From NCBI GenBank assembly GCA_031255055.1, contig JAIRTG010000165.1:1-6269 (forward strand): 6,269 bases of DNA, written 5' to 3'. Numbering within the stretch: the first letter of the stretch is position 1; each line of letters opens with the position of its first letter. Made by a program: the position numbers and the translations under genes. Below the pieces are notes generated by a model that saw only the letters and a program-made list of their open reading frames with translations, was not told the DNA's origin and ran no database searches. Shown one piece after another: positions 6,006-6,269 of the stretch. Origin of the DNA: Prevotellaceae bacterium. Lineage in GTDB: Bacteria > Bacteroidota > Bacteroidia > Bacteroidales > Paludibacteraceae.

Positions 6006-6095
6006 GGTGGGGGGGAAGTCTCCCCCTCGCTTCAGCCCGCCGTTGGCGGTCTTCCGCTACCCCCTCAGCGGGACTCTGCCCCGCAACGTCCCGTA
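6006..6095. repeat. Structured GC-rich repeat, copy B (right of fic)
   Basis: A 90-base copy of the element at 4551-4642 in the same orientation, 1455 bases downstream. It differs by a G-run of seven (6009-6015) rather than nine, A to T in the loop of the CCGCC/GGCGG hairpin, G to A at 6073 and C to T at 6089. The last two lie opposite each other in the stem CGGGAC (6069-6074) and GTCCCG (6088-6093), so pairing is kept. With copy A it brackets the fic gene as direct repeats. Confidence 0.8.
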
Positions 6096-6100
6096 AGACA

Positions 6101-6160
6101 GTGATTAGTGTTTAGTGTTTAACGATTAATTGTTAAATATGGCGAATCGGCACTAATCAC
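6101..6160. repeat. 10-bp inverted repeat enclosing a second dyad
   Basis: GTGATTAGTG (6101-6110) and CACTAATCAC (6151-6160) are perfect reverse complements 40 bases apart. Inside are TTTAAC (6118-6123) and GTTAAA (6132-6137) around 8 bases. AGTGTTT is also tandemly repeated at 6107-6120. It lies 5 bases beyond structured repeat B. Function is unknown; it may be a small inverted-repeat element or the boundary of one. Confidence 0.5.
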
Positions 6161-6215
6161 TTCTATGTTGTAATCCAAATTTTTCGAGTATTATTTTTTG
6201 AATCATTTTTTATTT

Positions 6216-6223
6216 TACCTTTG
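6216..6223 (+). promoter_or_regulatory. Perfect Bacteroidota -7 box near the right edge
   Basis: TACCTTTG matches TAnnTTTG exactly and lies in a strongly AT-rich stretch (6161-6220). The nearest TTTG (6197-6200) is only 15 bases upstream, shorter than usual for a -33 box. Transcription would start near 6230. The following 40 bases are suddenly GC-rich, contain no start codon, and can form AGCAG/CTGCT (6244-6248 and 6252-6256) or CAGG/CCTG (6246-6249 and 6266-6269), so a structured leader or an RNA gene may begin here. I do not recognise it. Confidence 0.45.
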
Positions 6224-6269
6224 TATCAGGAAGTTGAAGAGGAAGCAGGCTCTGCTGGGGAGCAACCTG

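Overview
This window looks like chromosomal DNA from a member of the Bacteroidota, most likely order Bacteroidales. The reasons are a GLPGLI-family gene paired with a TonB-receptor-like outer-membrane barrel protein, a DUF6261-like protein, a DUF4172-type Fic protein, promoter-like sequences of the TAnnTTTG kind, and starts without a clear Shine-Dalgarno. All family names come from reading the translations; no database search was run.

Layout. (1) 1-555, plus: 3' end of a DUF6261-like gene that is cut by the window edge and ends in an Ig-like repeat. (2) 556-946: a convergent intergenic region packed with at least five palindromes, including a nested inverted repeat with 29-bp perfect arms. 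(3) 947-4363, minus: a two-gene operon. The first gene encodes a secreted GLPGLI-family protein; the second, starting 6 bp after it, encodes a large outer-membrane beta-barrel protein. The GLPGLI gene is interrupted by one in-frame TGA exactly where the family's name-giving motif should read Gly (GLP-stop-LIIE). (4) 4364-4799: a divergent intergenic region with promoter candidates for both directions, related TTGCG-based dyads at each promoter, a 12-bp tandem repeat and the first copy of a ~90-bp structured GC-rich repeat. (5) 4800-5942, plus: an intact class II Fic adenylyltransferase with a C-terminal winged helix. (6) 5943-6269: the second copy of the structured repeat, a further inverted repeat, and a perfect TAnnTTTG box preceding a transcript that runs out of the window.

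How the parts relate. The GLPGLI protein and the barrel protein are probably one envelope system, with both products exported and translation perhaps coupled. The Fic gene stands alone between direct repeats and may be a small accessory cassette. The most notable sequence-level observations are the TGA inside the GLPGLI motif, and the two structured repeats around fic: their only stem differences are a matched G-C to A-T change, which points to conservation of RNA or single-stranded DNA structure rather than of protein.
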